Notes under the pieces: model-generated
Seen by the model: the letters and a program-made list of their open reading frames with translations, nothing else
Told to the model about the DNA's origin: nothing
Database searches by the model: none
DNA from: Limibacter armeniacum
Lineage (GTDB): Bacteria > Bacteroidota > Bacteroidia > Cytophagales > Flammeovirgaceae
Reading direction: 5' to 3'
Assembly: GCF_036880985.1 (NCBI RefSeq)
Contig: NZ_JBAJNO010000008.1
Location: forward strand, 62,001 to 126,000
DNA: 64,000 nucleotides
In this document: piece by piece, positions 1-9,551 of the stretch
How positions within the stretch are numbered: the first letter of the stretch is position 1
Layout of the letters: the number at the start of each line of letters is the position of its first letter
Position numbers and translations under genes: made by a program

Positions 1-2
1 GA

Positions 3-3000
3 GCAAGTGTGATCAATGATGTCTTGGAATTGGAGGTACAAGGCTTGGATGCTGCTTGTCAAACAACTGCTTCTATACCTGTGACACTATATCGGGTACC
101 GGATCAATTGGGGCTGACAGAAATTAGGCTTTGTGCTGTAGATGGACAAACAGATGCTTTGGAGGCTGTAGTGGCTAATACAGATATTATTACTGGATAT
201 TCTTACAGCTACTCATTGGTAGATGGAAGCAGATTTAAATATAGAACAACAGGGAGTGATAACTCAGGTGTTGAGTTTTATGATATAGATTTTGACGGTA
301 CTTCCAATCAGATTACAGATAGCCTAAAACTTGTAGTCAGTGGTATGATGGGACTTTGTGAAAATGAGGTAACCATACCAGTAACTATTGATAGAATTCC
401 AGTAGCAAGTACATTAGGTCCAATAGAGTTTTGTGCGCTGAACAATGAGTCAGGATTTGATGTAGTGACGCCTGATGGGGATGCGATTGACGGGTTTGTC
501 TATAACTGGACCTATGTAGCTACATCAGGAGGTACGGTAAAGGTGACTCCTTATGGAAATAGTGATTCAGGAGTTCAATTGGATGATGTTACTTTTGGAA
601 CGAATGAGAGTGTTATTAAGGGAACATTAAAACTTGAAATTACAGGTGTTGAAGCATCTTGTGGTCTGTCAGAGATCAATATTCCAGTTACGATTAACAG
701 AACGCCAGATGCCTTGGCACTGAACGATACAAGTTTCTGTGCAGTGGATGGCGCAACGGATATTGTGGTAGTTCAGCCAAGTGTTGAAACAATTACTGGC
801 TTTGACTATGACTGGACGGTTGGAACACCAACTGGAGGAACGGTGTCAAAAGATGCGACATTTGATGAATCAGGTGTAAGCTTTAGCACAGTGACATTTA
901 CAGGGGCTAGTAACAAGATTACAGTTCCGCTTTACTTGAAAGTAAATGGCACAGCAGGCTGTAATGATTCCACCAGCATTGACGTGACGATTCACCGTTT
1001 GCCAGACTTAAGCAGTTACGCAGCTGTAGAAATCTGTGAATTTGACAGTACTTATAACCTGAACATTTTCGGAGAGCAACCATATGTAACAGGCTTCAAC
1101 TACGATTGGAGTTTTACGACAGGACCTGATAATGGAACAATTCAGCTATCAGCTTCAGGAAACAACAATTCCCAGCTTGATTTTGCTTCAATCATTTTTG
1201 ATGGAGGTAAATCAACCATTACAGGTGAACTGACCCTAAAGGTTGAAAATGTAGATGCTACTTGTGAGGCACAGGAAACGAAAATACCGGTTACGATCTA
1301 TAGAAGACCTAACCAGTTGAAGGTAAATGCCCTCAATATTGTACTGTGTTCTGAGACGGAGAATGATGTGGATAACGTGGTGCCTGCCAATCTTCCTACC
1401 ATAGATGATTATGAATATGAGTGGGAGATCGTAACAGCAGATTTGAATGGAGGTACTTTTGATATTTTGGAATTTGGAAACGACAGCTCAGGCGTTCATT
1501 TCAGGGATATCGTTTTTGATACCGACAAGGATCAAATTACAGGTAGTCTTCGTCTGACTGTAAATGGCTTAAGCCCTATTTGTGGAGATACTACTTCTAT
1601 CTTGATTCCAGTAAATATCCAACTGGAGGCAAGTCCTTTCAATATGCCAACTGGACCTTATTGTGTGGTGGACGGACATCCACTATTGGAAGTGAACCCA
1701 GACACTGTTGTTCAGGCGGGTATTACTTATACATGGACAATAACAGATCCATCAGGCGCACCTCTTTCGGATGCACTTTCAGGAGGTACCTTGACAGCCG
1801 AACAGTTTGGAGCAACAGGTTTTGGACTAAGATTTAAGGATATCAACTTTGCTGACAACTCAGAGCAAATTAGTGTGAAGTTGAATCTTGAGCAGGTTAC
1901 AGATTGTGACGTTTTAAATCAGGATATAGTATTAGTTATTAACAGAAAGCCAGATTTGTCTGACTTGCTGGCTGATCCACTTTGTTTGGCAACAGGCGGT
2001 TCAGCTCAAGCCGTTACAGCAAATACGGAGACCATAGGAGATTTTGATTATAGCTGGGAGGTGATCACTGCGGCTGATTCATTGACAGGTGGTTCATTTG
2101 AAGTAGAACCAACAGGTAATATGAACTCAGGGCTGATTGTGAAGAATGTAACATTCGATACAGGAAGCAGTAAGGTCAACGGTTATGTAAGAGTAACGGT
2201 CAATAACGGGTGTGAAGTAGTATCGAAAGATGTAGCCATACATATAGAACGTATAGCGGACGAGCCAAATGACCCATTGGAAGTCTGTGTGATAGAAGGA
2301 ACAAGTGGGGAGTTGCTGATTGAGGAATTGGCAGAAGAGGTGACCGACTTCGATTACCAGTGGACGATAGACAGTATTGAACCTGCCGGAAGCTCGTTTA
2401 CATTGGTTCTTGGCGGAAATAATAACTCAGAGGTATCACTTGATAATATCCACTTTGATGGGGACAGCAGCCAGATCAGGGCAAGACTACAAGTAGTGGT
2501 GGATGGCAGTTGCGATGCTACACCATTCTATAAGGATGTCGTGATTAACCGTATTCCAGACTTGACATCAATTGCTGACGTGGAGCTTTGTCAGATGCAT
2601 GGAGATGGTACATCAAGCGCTATATCAGCTATTGTGAATAATGATGTAATCGATGGCTATACTTATACATGGGTATTGGATTCGCTACAGGGTGGCTCAT
2701 TTGATATAGAGCAGGTGGCGACGAATGTATATGGCTTGAATGTAAGAAATATAACCTTTGACCATGAAAGTAATCAGATCAGAGGTTGGGCGACAGTAAC
2801 CTTGAATGGTGCTTGTGAACCATTGAGTGCTTCAGTGATGATTACTGTAAACCGTAAACCGGACCTGAGTTACTTATCTGTTGATCCTCTTTGTGCTGTT
2901 GATGAGGCAGGTGAAGAAATTGTAGCAGTAACGGAGCATACAGAGATTATCAAGGATGTGGCTTACACATGGAATTTCATTAGTGCAACGGATGGCTCAT

Positions 3001-6000
3001 TTAAGGTAAAAGGATTTGGAGCTGGTAATACAGGTATGATCGTCTATGATGTGAACTTTGCAGACAGTAAATCCCAGATTCTGGGTAAAGTGGAGGTGAC
3101 TGCAGCTGGAACTGGTGCTTGTGATCCGACTACTACTACCTTGGATATTATCATCAACCGTCAGGCTGATGTGTCGATAATTGAAGTACTGGAATTCTGT
3201 GTAGTGGATGGCGAGGCAAGCATTGAAGCAATCGCAGAGTCAAGTGAATTGATTGAGAATTTCAACTACAATTGGAATCTGGTTAATATAAATGGAGGTA
3301 CACTGGGACTTGATACATTGGGTAACAACAACTCTAATGTCAATTTTACCAATATAGATTTTGGTACAAATGAAAGTCAGATCACAGCAGACCTTGTATT
3401 TACTGGAACAGGTGCATGTAATGTAGATACCGACACGATTGCAATTACGATAAACAGAGCTCCTGATATCAGTTACATTGCGAGCAAAACTTTCTGTGCC
3501 TTGGATAGTGCTACCAATATTGAAGTTTACAGTGCTTATCCTGAAACGATTCCGGGTTGGACTTATAAATGGACATTGGATGCAGGCTCTGTAAATGGGG
3601 GTGATTTTACCGTTTCAGCATCAGGAGCAGATAGCTCTGCCCTGAATATTGATATGGTAGATTTTGAGACAGGTAGCAATCAGGTAAGTGGTTGGGTAAA
3701 AGTAGTATTGGAAGGTGCCTGTGAAAAAGACAGTACCAACTTCTTGATTACAATCAACCGTCAGGCTGAAGCTCCAAATGATGCCTTGACACTTTGTGTG
3801 ATAGAGGGGGCTGATAACCAGTTGTTGGTTGAAGGACTGTCGGAAAACGTAGCAGGTTTTGATTACCAATGGACAATTGACAGTATTGAGCCTTCAGGAA
3901 GTTCTTTCTCAATGGTATTGGGAGGGAACAACAATTCTGAAGTAACGGTTAATGATATCCATTTTGATGGAGATAGCAGTCAGATTAGGGCAAGACTTAA
4001 AGCAGTTATATCTGGCAGTTGTGATGCTACACCATTCTATAAAGATGTAGTGATTAATCGCCTACCTGATTTAAGTGATATTGCAGATGTGGTCCTTTGT
4101 GAGAAGGATGGAACAACCAGCATTGTTCCTGCGATTGTCAACAATACAAAAATTAATGGTTATACCTATTCATGGGCATTGGATGGAACTTCCCTTGCCG
4201 GAGGTAGTTTTGACATTGAGCAAGTAAGTGCTGATGTATATGGTTTAAATGTTAAGAATATCACCTTTACAGGTACCAGTAATCAGGTTACAGGACAGGC
4301 TATACTGACTGTAAATGGAGCCTGTGATACAGTGGACCCGATAGCTGTGACAATTACAATTGACCGTGCAGCTGATTTGGATGGGTTGACGATTGATCCG
4401 CTTTGTGCCTTGGATGAAGGAGGAGAAGAGCTTGAAGTAGTAGCAACTGGTGTAATTGATGAGATTGATGGTGTTACTTACACTTGGACTTTTGTAAGTG
4501 CGACGGATGGTACTTTTGAAGTAAGGGGCTCCAATGGTGATAATACAGGTACAGGTTTGACTGTCCATAATATCAATTTTGCAGATGGGAAATCCCAAAT
4601 CAATGGACAGGTAAGGGTAACTACTTCAGGTTCGTGTGCAGATGTTGACTTACTTTTGGATGTCACAATCAATAGAAAACCTGAGGCTGCAGAAATCGAA
4701 ACATTGAACTTCTGTGTGGTAAATGGTACTGCTCTGATCAATGCAATCGAGGAAGCTACAGAGACAGTCGATGGCTTTAGTTATAGCTGGTCACTGAATG
4801 TTTTGAATGGTGGAAGTATGGGGCTGAAAACCTCAGGAAATAATAACTCTCAAGTCGATTTCGAAAACATCACATTTGATACAGATAGCAAATTGATTGA
4901 GGCAGAATTGACCCTGACTGTTATAGGTGGTTGTGATGCTGATAACCATGTGATTAATGTTACTATTGACAGAGCACCTGACCTAGACTTTATTGCCAAT
5001 CAGGAATTCTGTGCTGTAGATAGTGCACAAACGGTAATGGTCTATCCAGAAAATACTGAAACCTTAGACGGTTGGAATTATAATTGGGTGTTGGATGGGT
5101 CTTCTGTAACAGGAGGAAACCTGACCATTTCTGCATCAGGAAATAACAATTCAGGACTAAGAGTAGACTTGGTTGATTTTGCTGAAGGTAGCAACAGAGT
5201 AAGTGGTAAAATAACGGTTACCTTGGAAGGTGCCTGTTCTCCTGCCAGCAGGGACTTCTTTATTATAATCAACCGTGAGGCTGATTTGAGTTACCTGACT
5301 GATCAAGCACTTTGTCAGACAGATGGTGATAACAATATCATGTTGGTAGATGTATATGATGAAACCATCACATCTTTCAATTATGACTGGACAGTAAAAG
5401 GAACTATATCTGGAGGTGACTTTACCTTAGTTCCTCAAGGGACGGATGGCTCTGGACTAATGCTGGATAGTTTGAGTTTTACATCAGGCAGTAGTGTGAT
5501 CAATGCAACCTTGACTGCAACAGTAAGTACTCCTTATTGTACTGTGACCAAAGACATTCAAGTAACCATACAAAGACAACCTACTTTTGCAGAGGCTTCA
5601 GAACTGGTATTGTGTGCAGAACAGGTTGGAAGCCTGTCTGCTGTAGCAGTAGATGCCGCTTTGTTCAGTTATCAATGGGAAATTGTGAGTATTGAAGGTG
5701 CTCAACCAGCTGTAGAAACAGCTCTGACTACCTTAATTGAAGGGACTACAACTCCTGTGATTAGTAATTTGGTTGTTGCCAATGATGCATTTGCAGATGG
5801 CTTCGGTCTGATTACAGTTCAGGCTCGAATTACTGCTGTAAATACAGCTGTTGGTGGATGTGAAACGCCTCAGGAATACACAATCGTATTTACCAGAATT
5901 CCAGAAATCATTCAGGAGTCAACAGATGTGGAAGGTTGTTCAGAGACACTGACTACATTGCTACCTTTTGGTGATGAGAATGTGGAAGAGGATTTTGGCT

Positions 6001-8057
6001 TTACATGGAAACTAGTTGAAGGTAGTGTAGTAGGCGCCAATACAACGGGTATCGATCAAATTAGAAATACTGTAAATGCCTTTACAGGACAAAACCTAGG
6101 CGTAACAGTCTATGAAGAAGACTTTATAGATATCAACACAGAAGAGATCACCTTTGAGGTTGAGCTAACTGTAGCTAATAAAAAGAAAGAAGACTGCCAG
6201 CGAGATAGCAGTACAGGAACCTATACCATGACATTCCACCGTTCACCACATGTGGAATTGCCGGAATTTGTAGGGGTTTGTGAAGCTGACGTTATTACCC
6301 TAAGCTCTTCAGTACCGAAAGTGGGTTACTTGGATTATAGCTGGGAAATTACAGATATAGAGGGAGGAACAATTGAAAGTATTTCGGACCTCAGTCAATT
6401 TGAAATTCAGTTAGGCACACCGATGTTTGATGCTGGTAGCTTCGAGATCAGAGCAAAAGCTACATTGACTGCCGTGAACCCTAAGACGCCAGATAGCTGC
6501 CCAGGTATCAAGACGACAGAAATTCTGTTCCATAGAACTCCGGAAGCAGTATTTACAATGTCTTCTGAGGTGGGTTGTGCTATGCAGGAAACACTGTTTG
6601 ATGCTTCCGAATCAGGTGTGCCATCTGGAGAGAATATCTACGAGTGGGACTTTGATTACGACGGAACATTTGTGGCAGATTTGTCAACCAATTCTACAGA
6701 TGCATCGCATTTGTATACAGGATCAGGTAGTTATACTGTAGCGTTAAGAGTAATTACAGAGTTAGGTTGTACGTCAGAGCTATTTATAGAGTCATTTACG
6801 ATTCATCCTTCACCAGTGGCAATATTCACGATGCCAAGTAGCTTGTGTATTGATGAAGCGTTTACGACAACCAATAGTTCAACACCGGGTATTCCAAATG
6901 GAACAATTGCTTATCGCTGGATTTTGGATTATGACAATGCACCGGATCAGGTAGCTTCAACAGATGAGATAATAACACATGCTTATACTCAAGGAGGTGT
7001 TTATACAGTAGCATTGGAAGTGACAAATGAGTTGGGTTGTAAGGATACAGCATTCCATCAGGTTGAAGTACTGGACTTGGCAGATGTAACAGTGACAGAT
7101 ACACAGTTTATTTGTGGAGGTTCATCAACAGTACTAGCAGTGAACGGTGGAGTGACATACGAGTGGAGCACAGGAGCAGTAACAGCTTCTATTACGGTTT
7201 CGCCAGCAGAAACAACTACTTACTATGTGACTACTTACAATGCCAATGGATGTCCTAGACAGGATTCGGTATTGGTAAATGTAATTCCTGAAGTAACGGG
7301 TGAGTCATATATGGAAGCCTGTGAGGGAGACATGGTGGAGCTAGATGCAAATATGGATATTGAAGGTATAACTCAGACATACTTGTGGGAAGATGGACAG
7401 ACATCTGACAAGATCTATGTATCAGAGCCTGGAGTTTATAGTTATACAACAGAAGTTACGGATATTGAGTCTGGAACTACTTGTACATATGACCATGAAA
7501 TTACCTTGGTGATGAATCCTCTTCCAGCAGAGGCTTTAGATGATCAAAAGACTTTCTGTTTTGAGGATGGTGCTCAAATCCCGCTTGAAGCAGCAGAAGG
7601 GGAGAATTATATATATTACTGGGAAGATACAGGGGAAACAACGAGAACAGTAGTTAGGGGAGAAGAAGGTAGTTATACTGTATTGGTTACAGACTTGTCT
7701 CATGAAACAAGCTGTACCACTGAAGAAACTATCGTAGTGCGTGAAGCATGTCCTCCGAAGATATTCGCACCAAATGCATTTACTCCAAACGGAGATGGTA
7801 TGAATGACACATTCTTTATCGAATCGAAATTCCTACTGAATATTGAGATGAAGATTTATAACAGGTGGGGAGAGATTATTTTCTATAGGGAATATGCAGA
7901 TGGAGAAGAACTTCGAAACCCTGACAATGGCTGGGATGGTACCTATAGAGGAAAACCAGTAGAACTGGGTACTTATCTCGTTACGCTCAAATATGAGAAT
8001 GAGTTGTTCCAAGGGAAAACATTTAAGGATGAGAGAAGTGTCACAGTGATTAGATAG
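3..8057 (+). CDS. Giant repeat adhesin with T9SS type B C-terminal signal (5'-partial)
   Basis: The reading frame is open at the left edge of the window, and the first residues already belong to a repeat, so the true start lies upstream; the GTG at 9 is not a convincing start. The visible part has about 21 repeats of 95-110 residues. Each repeat has a PDL..LC opening, a G(F/Y)xYxW core, a SGNNNSG-like turn, and ends in a short TI(N/D)R strand. Two PKD-like segments follow (about residues 2180-2360, with an EWDFDYDG-type core), then further Ig-like units. The last 95 residues contain PNAFTPNGDGMNDTF and IYNRWGEIIF, which is the gliding-associated CHU_C domain used as a type B signal by the type IX secretion system. 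The protein is therefore expected to be exported and held at the cell surface as an adhesin. The ligand is unknown. Confidence 0.9.
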   Translation, partial: ASVINDVLELEVQGLDAACQTTASIPVTLYRVPDQLGLTEIRLCAVDGQTDALEAVVANTDIITGYSYSYSLVDGSRFKYRTTGSDNSGVEFYDIDFDGTSNQITDSLKLVVSGMMGLCENEVTIPVTIDRIPVASTLGPIEFCALNNESGFDVVTPDGDAIDGFVYNWTYVATSGGTVKVTPYGNSDSGVQLDDVTFGTNESVIKGTLKLEITGVEASCGLSEINIPVTINRTPDALALNDTSFCAVDGATDIVVVQPSVETITGFDYDWTVGTPTGGTVSKDATFDESGVSFSTVTFTGASNKITVPLYLKVNGTAGCNDSTSIDVTIHRLPDLSSYAAVEICEFDSTYNLNIFGEQPYVTGFNYDWSFTTGPDNGTIQLSASGNNNSQLDFASIIFDGGKSTITGELTLKVENVDATCEAQETKIPVTIYRRPNQLKVNALNIVLCSETENDVDNVVPANLPTIDDYEYEWEIVTADLNGGTFDILEFGNDSSGVHFRDIVFDTDKDQITGSLRLTVNGLSPICGDTTSILIPVNIQLEASPFNMPTGPYCVVDGHPLLEVNPDTVVQAGITYTWTITDPSGAPLSDALSGGTLTAEQFGATGFGLRFKDINFADNSEQISVKLNLEQVTDCDVLNQDIVLVINRKPDLSDLLADPLCLATGGSAQAVTANTETIGDFDYSWEVITAADSLTGGSFEVEPTGNMNSGLIVKNVTFDTGSSKVNGYVRVTVNNGCEVVSKDVAIHIERIADEPNDPLEVCVIEGTSGELLIEELAEEVTDFDYQWTIDSIEPAGSSFTLVLGGNNNSEVSLDNIHFDGDSSQIRARLQVVVDGSCDATPFYKDVVINRIPDLTSIADVELCQMHGDGTSSAISAIVNNDVIDGYTYTWVLDSLQGGSFDIEQVATNVYGLNVRNITFDHESNQIRGWATVTLNGACEPLSASVMITVNRKPDLSYLSVDPLCAVDEAGEEIVAVTEHTEIIKDVAYTWNFISATDGSFKVKGFGAGNTGMIVYDVNFADSKSQILGKVEVTAAGTGACDPTTTTLDIIINRQADVSIIEVLEFCVVDGEASIEAIAESSELIENFNYNWNLVNINGGTLGLDTLGNNNSNVNFTNIDFGTNESQITADLVFTGTGACNVDTDTIAITINRAPDISYIASKTFCALDSATNIEVYSAYPETIPGWTYKWTLDAGSVNGGDFTVSASGADSSALNIDMVDFETGSNQVSGWVKVVLEGACEKDSTNFLITINRQAEAPNDALTLCVIEGADNQLLVEGLSENVAGFDYQWTIDSIEPSGSSFSMVLGGNNNSEVTVNDIHFDGDSSQIRARLKAVISGSCDATPFYKDVVINRLPDLSDIADVVLCEKDGTTSIVPAIVNNTKINGYTYSWALDGTSLAGGSFDIEQVSADVYGLNVKNITFTGTSNQVTGQAILTVNGACDTVDPIAVTITIDRAADLDGLTIDPLCALDEGGEELEVVATGVIDEIDGVTYTWTFVSATDGTFEVRGSNGDNTGTGLTVHNINFADGKSQINGQVRVTTSGSCADVDLLLDVTINRKPEAAEIETLNFCVVNGTALINAIEEATETVDGFSYSWSLNVLNGGSMGLKTSGNNNSQVDFENITFDTDSKLIEAELTLTVIGGCDADNHVINVTIDRAPDLDFIANQEFCAVDSAQTVMVYPENTETLDGWNYNWVLDGSSVTGGNLTISASGNNNSGLRVDLVDFAEGSNRVSGKITVTLEGACSPASRDFFIIINREADLSYLTDQALCQTDGDNNIMLVDVYDETITSFNYDWTVKGTISGGDFTLVPQGTDGSGLMLDSLSFTSGSSVINATLTATVSTPYCTVTKDIQVTIQRQPTFAEASELVLCAEQVGSLSAVAVDAALFSYQWEIVSIEGAQPAVETALTTLIEGTTTPVISNLVVANDAFADGFGLITVQARITAVNTAVGGCETPQEYTIVFTRIPEIIQESTDVEGCSETLTTLLPFGDENVEEDFGFTWKLVEGSVVGANTTGIDQIRNTVNAFTGQNLGVTVYEEDFIDINTEEITFEVELTVANKKKEDCQRDSSTGTYTMTFHRSPHVELPEFVGVCEADVITLSSSVPKVGYLDYSWEITDIEGGTIESISDLSQFEIQLGTPMFDAGSFEIRAKATLTAVNPKTPDSCPGIKTTEILFHRTPEAVFTMSSEVGCAMQETLFDASESGVPSGENIYEWDFDYDGTFVADLSTNSTDASHLYTGSGSYTVALRVITELGCTSELFIESFTIHPSPVAIFTMPSSLCIDEAFTTTNSSTPGIPNGTIAYRWILDYDNAPDQVASTDEIITHAYTQGGVYTVALEVTNELGCKDTAFHQVEVLDLADVTVTDTQFICGGSSTVLAVNGGVTYEWSTGAVTASITVSPAETTTYYVTTYNANGCPRQDSVLVNVIPEVTGESYMEACEGDMVELDANMDIEGITQTYLWEDGQTSDKIYVSEPGVYSYTTEVTDIESGTTCTYDHEITLVMNPLPAEALDDQKTFCFEDGAQIPLEAAEGENYIYYWEDTGETTRTVVRGEEGSYTVLVTDLSHETSCTTEETIVVREACPPKIFAPNAFTPNGDGMNDTFFIESKFLLNIEMKIYNRWGEIIFYREYADGEELRNPDNGWDGTYRGKPVELGTYLVTLKYENELFQGKTFKDERSVTVIR
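2256..5278 (+). repeat. Tandem five-unit superrepeat inside the adhesin gene
   Basis: Units 8-12 (2256-3764) and units 13-17 (3765-5278) match in order, so a block of about 1.51 kb appears duplicated. The paired units share diagnostic phrases: PNDxLxxCVIEG with FDYQWTIDSIEP; IPAIVNN-like with GGSFDIEQV; DPLCA with SATDG; FCVV with GNNNS; and the ETIPGW/ETLDGW unit. Confidence 0.8.
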
Positions 8058-8073
8058 TATTAGCATTTAGATA

Positions 8074-8111
8074 AGGGTTGGTTACAGATTAGTAGCCAAC
8101 CCTATTTTTTT
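8074..8111 (+). terminator. Intrinsic terminator after the adhesin
   Basis: A 12-bp stem (AGGGTTGGTTAC with GTAGCCAACCCT, one mismatch) is followed by seven T residues, 16 bp after the adhesin stop. Confidence 0.85.
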
Positions 8112-8247
8112 GTATAAAACTATTTAGTGGGTAATTGTAAGAGTGTATAAAATGTTACCCGAATTAATTTCAGGTTGGTATAAAAATTGAATAATAACAT
8201 TCTTTAAATATTAATACTCTTCACACACACATTGCAGGGAATTGTTT

Positions 8248-9039
8248 ATGAAAAAAACACTACTAAGGTTAGGTGTCACTTTAATGGCTGCACTAAGCTT
8301 GATGGCTTGTAGCGAAAGTGAAACCGGTACAGCAAAATTTGCAGTTCGATTAACAGATGCACCTGGTGACTTCAAAGCATTAAATATCAATGTACAGGAC
8401 GTTAAAATCCATGTAAATAATGCAGAATATAGTGGCTGGATGAGCATGGAAGGTGTTGAGAAAGGCATGTATAACCTAATGGAGCTGACAGGTGGTGTGG
8501 ATGTATTGTTGGCAGAAAATGAATTGCCTGCTGGTAAAATCTCTCAGATCAGATTGGTATTGGGAGAAGGCAATACACTGACTGTTGGTGAAAAAGAAGT
8601 TGCGCTTAAAACACCATCAGCTGAAACATCAGGTTTGAAATTGAACTTGCATGCAGAATTGACTGAAGGTATTACATATATCGTGTTGCTGGATTTTGAT
8701 GTAGCCAAATCAATTGTGGTATCAGGAGAGGACAAGTACAGTCTGAAACCTGTAATCAGGGCAATTGCAGAAGCGACTTCAGGTGCTGTCACAGGACAGT
8801 TGGTACCAGCTACTGATGCTGTTGCTTATGCGCTACATGAAGGCGACACTTTAGCAAGTGCATACACGGATGAGAATGGTGTATTCTTATTGAGAGGTGT
8901 AGAGCCTGGTACTTGCGAAGTAAGCATTGAGCCTTCAGCAGAAAGCCATATGGCTCCTGTAATGATTGAGGGAGTTGAAGTGGTATTGGAGAAAGTAACA
9001 GACTTAGAGACAATCGAACTGGAAGAAGAAGTGCAATAA
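8248..9039 (+). CDS. DUF4382-type lipoprotein with carboxypeptidase-regulatory-like tail
   Basis: I start the gene at ATG 8248, because the in-frame TTG six bases upstream is less likely. The N-terminus MKKTLLRLG followed by a hydrophobic stretch and LSLMAC is a signal peptide with lipobox. Mature residues about 5-150 fit the DUF4382 fold (AKFAVRLTDAPGDF.. and INVQDVKIH are characteristic). The last 80 residues (GAVTGQLVPATDAVAYA..., DENGVFLLRGVEPG) look like a CarboxypepD_reg-like beta sandwich. The protein is expected in the periplasm or outer membrane. Its role is unknown; proteins of this family occur as surface lipoproteins in Bacteroidota. It is monocistronic between terminators. Confidence 0.8.
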   Translation: MKKTLLRLGVTLMAALSLMACSESETGTAKFAVRLTDAPGDFKALNINVQDVKIHVNNAEYSGWMSMEGVEKGMYNLMELTGGVDVLLAENELPAGKISQIRLVLGEGNTLTVGEKEVALKTPSAETSGLKLNLHAELTEGITYIVLLDFDVAKSIVVSGEDKYSLKPVIRAIAEATSGAVTGQLVPATDAVAYALHEGDTLASAYTDENGVFLLRGVEPGTCEVSIEPSAESHMAPVMIEGVEVVLEKVTDLETIELEEEVQ

Positions 9040-9056
9040 TCCAGTACTTGTTCATG

Positions 9057-9082
9057 AAGGGTACCCTCGGGTATCCTTTTTT
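9057..9082 (+). terminator. Terminator after lipoprotein gene (first)
   Basis: The arms AAGGGTACCC and GGGTATCCTT (one G-T pair) are followed by a T-run, 17 bp after the lipoprotein stop. Confidence 0.7.
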
Positions 9083-9097
9083 CCAGTTGATATACAG

Positions 9098-9128
9098 AGG
9101 AAAGCAGTGGCAGTTGCTTTCCTTTTTT
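9098..9128 (+). terminator. Second terminator in tandem
   Basis: A 9-bp stem (AGGAAAGCA with TGCTTTCCT) is followed by a run of seven T. Together with the preceding hairpin it insulates the ars operon from the lipoprotein gene. Confidence 0.75.
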
Positions 9129-9158
9129 TATGAAAGATATTTGATGGTAAATTTATTC

Positions 9159-9174
9159 ATCGTAATATTGCGAT
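9159..9174 (+). promoter_or_regulatory. ArsR operator-like dyad abutting arsR start
   Basis: The site reads ATCGTAATATTGCGAT, an ATCG/CGAT dyad with an AT-rich centre. It ends at the base before the arsR ATG, and a near-identical site lies before arsM. Two copies in one operon next to an ArsR gene support autoregulation. The position implies a very short or no 5' leader if the start at 9175 is right. Confidence 0.7.
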
Positions 9175-9501
9175 ATGGGAACAACGAAAACAGAAGGATT
9201 TTCTCAGCAGACCATGAAAATGGCAGATGCCTTGAAAGCATTGGGACATCCGGCAAGACTTGCCATTATGGACTTCTTGGCGACAAGGGACGCATGCTTT
9301 TGCGGTGATATTGTTGAAGAGTTGCCTTTGGCACAATCAACGGTATCTCGTCATTTGGCAGAGCTTAAGAATGCTGGGCTAATCCAAGGAACGATATCAG
9401 GTAAAAATACCTGCTATTGTGTCAATCAGGAAAACTGGAAAGCTTTACAGGAGGCTTTTGCCGCTATGGCCGCAAGAGTATGTAGCCCAAAATGCTGCTA
9501 A
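9175..9501 (+). CDS. arsR: ArsR-family arsenic-responsive repressor
   Basis: This is a 108-residue winged-helix repressor. The opening MGTTKTE...MADALKALGHPARLAIMDFLA matches the Bacteroidota ArsR type. The DNA-recognition helix region is LAQSTVSRHLAELKNAGLI. Cysteines sit in ACFCGDIVEEL (residues about 40-42) and in the C-terminal tail CSPKCC, and both are plausible As(III) ligands. It should bind the two ATCG...CGAT dyads at 9159 and 9521 and release them on arsenite binding. It is first in an operon with a methyltransferase, an arsenate reductase and Acr3. The alternative start at the internal Met14 would leave a leader but drop the conserved N-terminus. Confidence 0.92.
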   Translation: MGTTKTEGFSQQTMKMADALKALGHPARLAIMDFLATRDACFCGDIVEELPLAQSTVSRHLAELKNAGLIQGTISGKNTCYCVNQENWKALQEAFAAMAARVCSPKCC

Positions 9502-9520
9502 AAAAAATTTGATTTAATTC

Positions 9521-9536
9521 ATCGAAATATTACGAT
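9521..9536 (+). promoter_or_regulatory. Second ArsR operator-like dyad, before arsM
   Basis: The site reads ATCGAAATATTACGAT, differing from the first dyad at two positions and lying 15 bp before the arsM start. It suggests a second ArsR-controlled promoter within the operon. Confidence 0.65.
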
Positions 9537-9551
9537 TAAACTCATTGAATT

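Noticed and set aside
8810-9055. Minus-strand small ORFs near the lipoprotein gene
   Set aside because: They lie fully opposite a convincing lipoprotein gene and have no start context or motif.
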